Below are positions 5,210-7,097 of a DNA stretch of 7,097 nucleotides, in pieces. Both the position numbers and the translations under genes were made by a program. The DNA comes from Sulfuricellaceae bacterium (lineage in GTDB: Bacteria > Pseudomonadota > Gammaproteobacteria > Burkholderiales > UBA9220). The stretch is taken from positions 1-7,097 of the forward strand of contig JAIOJO010000524.1 of assembly GCA_019911985.1 (NCBI GenBank), written 5' to 3'. The notes beneath the pieces were generated by a model. That model searched no databases and was not told the DNA's origin. It saw only the letters and a program-made list of their open reading frames with translations. Numbering within the stretch: the stretch's first letter is position 1; each line of letters begins with the position of its first letter.

Positions 5210-7097
5210 TCACGATGCCGGTGTCGCGGCTTTTTCCACCGGCGTGACCGCCGGTTTCTTGCTCGGGTCCATCTTCTTGACCTTGTTCACCATCGCCTTG
5301 AGATCCTTCAGGTTTTCCTGGAACGCCGCGGTGACGCGGTCGCCTTCCTCATTATTGCGCACCACGTAAGGCGTAATGGTGATCATCAGCTCGGTTTTGT
5401 TGTGATTGTCATTTTTAGCGCCGAACAAATAGCCCAGCACAGGAATGTCCTTGAAGCCGGGAAGTCCGCGGTTGATATTGTTCACGTTGTCCTGGATCAA
5501 CCCGGCGATCAACAACGTTTTCCCTTCCTGCAGGGTCACCTCGGTTTCGACCTTGCGCTTCGTGAAGACCGGCGACTGAATCCCGTTGACGGAGGTATCG
5601 CTGATATCGCTGACCTCCTGGGTCAGCACCAGGTTGACCAGGCCGGAGGCGTTGACATGGGGCTTGACGTTGAGCAGGATACCCACGGTCTTGTAATTGA
5701 TCGAGTTGGAAGTCGTCAAACCGGTGGTAGTGGTGGTCGCGCTGGGCGTGGCCACCGTTTGCGTAATGTAAGGCACTTCCTTGCCCACCTCGATTTTGGC
5801 TTCGTGGCCGTCGCTCGCCATTACATGAGGGGAAGACAGGATATTGACGTCGGTGGTTTCCGACAGCGCATTGAACATGCCCACCACGTCGCCCACGTTG
5901 TTGAACAGGAAATAATTGAAGCCGGGAGACGAACTGGTCAAGGTATTGATGGTATTGGTCGTCCCGGCCGCGAGCGACGGCACGTTTAGCCCGGTTCCCA
6001 GTACCGCATTGGCCGACAGCGGCTGCCCGCGATTGCTGAAATGCTCGTGCTGCAGCCACCATTCGACGCCGAACTGGGTTTTGTCAGTCAATCCGACTTC
6101 CGCCACCATGACCTGGATCAGCACTTGTCGCGGGATCAGGTCGATGCGCTCGATGATTTTTTTCATCTGCAGGAAATCCTGCGGGCTGGCTTTGATCACC
6201 AGGGTATTGGTGGCTTCGTCGGGAATGATTTGCACGTTGCCGGACAAGCCCGCGCCGGAGACGCCCACGCTGGGAACATTGCCCTTAATCACCACTTTCG
6301 TCGCATCGGTGCCGGCTGGGGTAATCGGTGCGCCGCCGTAAATCTGCCGCAAGATGTTGGCAATGCGTGTCGCCGTGCTGTTTTCGATGCTGTAGACGTG
6401 GATTTGCGAACCCACACCGTCCTTGGGCTCGTCGTCGAGCACCTTGATCCATTTTTCCGCCGCTTCCAGCACGGCGTCGTTGGCGGCCGCCACCAGCAGC
6501 GCGTTCATGCGGACGATCGGCATGAAGAATATTTTATTGCCGTCGGTTCCCGGCCAGTTAAACATGCCCGAGGTTTTGAACAGCGTTTCCATCTCCCGCG
6601 CCATTTCCAGCGCGTCGCCTTTTTCGATTTGCAACACCTTGATTTTGACGTGCTGCAGGTAGTCCACATCCAGCACCTTGACCATATCCATAATCTTGGA
6701 CACATTGCTGGCGCGGTCGGCAATCACCAGGTAATGGTTGGTGGGGTCATTGGTGATCCCCGCTTGCGGGCCGATAAAATTGCGCAAGGTGGCAATGAGT
6801 GCGGAAGCCTGGACGAACTTCACCGGAATAATCTGGATCAGCGGCGACCCCTCGCCCAGCGCCTCGAAGGTGAGCCGGTCGCGAGGTGCGTTGGCATCCT
6901 TGACGACCTTGTAAAGCTTGCCGTCGCGGATCAAGGACAGGTTGTTGAGCGACAGGATGCTTTCCAGGATATTGAAAATATCCGCTTGGCTGACGCTGCC
7001 CAGCGTGTTGATCGTGACCTTGCCCTGAATGGTCGGGTCGACGATGAAATTGAGGTGCAGCATATCGCCCAGCACGGCTTGCAGCACTTCATAGATG
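5210..7097 (-). CDS. gspD: Type II secretion system secretin GspD, 3' part (N-terminus beyond the window)
   Basis: GspD forms the outer-membrane channel ring through which folded proteins leave the periplasm in type II secretion. The frame stays open to the window edge. The GTG at 7085-7087 lies within the N0 domain (preceded by codons for I-Y-E), so it is not the start, and the signal or lipoprotein N-terminus is off-window. Counting residue 1 at 7087: N0 domain 1-65 (VDPTIQGKVTINT), N1 about 84-150, N2 155-220, N3 228-315 with a Gly/Ser-rich insert (269-284), and secretin domain about 316-577. The secretin domain carries ILSSPHVMASDGHEAKIEVG, VPYIT (438-442), the GLPGFKDIPVLGYLFG signature (541-556) and the closing strand ELMITITPYVV (566-576). 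The domain order N0-N1-N2-N3 without AMIN domains separates it from PilQ. A Lys/Pro/Ala-rich tail (578-625) ends the protein and has no recognisable pilotin-binding motif. The stop is TGA at 5210-5212. No other gsp gene follows, so gspD is the last gene of its cluster or stands alone. Confidence 0.95.
   Translation of the reverse strand, partial: IYEVLQAVLGDMLHLNFIVDPTIQGKVTINTLGSVSQADIFNILESILSLNNLSLIRDGKLYKVVKDANAPRDRLTFEALGEGSPLIQIIPVKFVQASALIATLRNFIGPQAGITNDPTNHYLVIADRASNVSKIMDMVKVLDVDYLQHVKIKVLQIEKGDALEMAREMETLFKTSGMFNWPGTDGNKIFFMPIVRMNALLVAAANDAVLEAAEKWIKVLDDEPKDGVGSQIHVYSIENSTATRIANILRQIYGGAPITPAGTDATKVVIKGNVPSVGVSGAGLSGNVQIIPDEATNTLVIKASPQDFLQMKKIIERIDLIPRQVLIQVMVAEVGLTDKTQFGVEWWLQHEHFSNRGQPLSANAVLGTGLNVPSLAAGTTNTINTLTSSSPGFNYFLFNNVGDVVGMFNALSETTDVNILSSPHVMASDGHEAKIEVGKEVPYITQTVATPSATTTTTGLTTSNSINYKTVGILLNVKPHVNASGLVNLVLTQEVSDISDTSVNGIQSPVFTKRKVETEVTLQEGKTLLIAGLIQDNVNNINRGLPGFKDIPVLGYLFGAKNDNHNKTELMITITPYVVRNNEEGDRVTAAFQENLKDLKAMVNKVKKMDPSKKPAVTPVEKAATPAS

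Noticed and set aside
5141..5989. A 282-codon plus-strand frame opposite gspD, plus other plus-strand frames up to 6662
   Set aside because: These are antisense shadows of the high-GC secretin gene. They carry no ribosome site and no family resemblance, and the minus strand is unambiguously GspD.

Overview
The window reads as accessory chromosome of a Gram-negative proteobacterium. A type II secretion secretin (GspD) implies an outer membrane. The type II toxin-antitoxin families, the REP-like GGGC/GCCC hairpins and the style of the large secreted protein suggest a betaproteobacterium (Nitrosomonadales-like). That placement is inference, and no rRNA or other marker gene is present. Every gene I can support lies on the minus strand, so the region is described from high to low coordinates.

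(1) 5210-7097: the 3' part of gspD, running off the right edge, with N0, N1, N2, N3 and secretin domains in order. (2) 4826-5101: a ribbon-helix-helix antitoxin of the YlcI/YnfO type with no toxin behind it. (3) 4485-4825: no gene. It holds GC-rich boilerplate repeats (CCCTCTCC motifs and a strong hairpin) and the putative operator of the next pair. (4) 3916-4484: a complete type II toxin-antitoxin pair, an RHH antitoxin whose end overlaps a RelE/ParE toxin by 13 bases. (5) 3539-3915: no intact gene. It holds a duplicated REP-like hairpin, a common intergenic repeat and an inverted repeat. (6) 3142-3538: a DUF4160 remnant overlapping by 8 bases an intact DUF2442 gene, the relic of a two-gene, toxin-antitoxin-like cassette. 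(7) 2672-3141: palindromes, a near-consensus sigma70 promoter and a leader of about 205 nt. (8) 203-2671: a large secreted, surface-layer-like protein built of repeated beta-rich modules. (9) 135-163: its Rho-independent terminator. (10) 1-131: the 5' end of a group II intron of IIC type, inserted 10 bases past the terminator hairpin in the sense direction.

Functionally the window holds an export component (GspD) and a plausible exported surface protein. Between them lie a string of toxin-antitoxin-type genes in differing states of decay, mixed with repeats, which looks like an insertion hot-spot. The strong promoter, long leader, good Shine-Dalgarno site and strong terminator suggest the surface protein is abundant. 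A link between GspD and this protein is possible but not shown by the sequence. The most informative points are the intron docked on the terminator, the DUF4160 remnant found in a short overlapping frame, the orphan antitoxin, and the modular architecture of the 822-residue protein.
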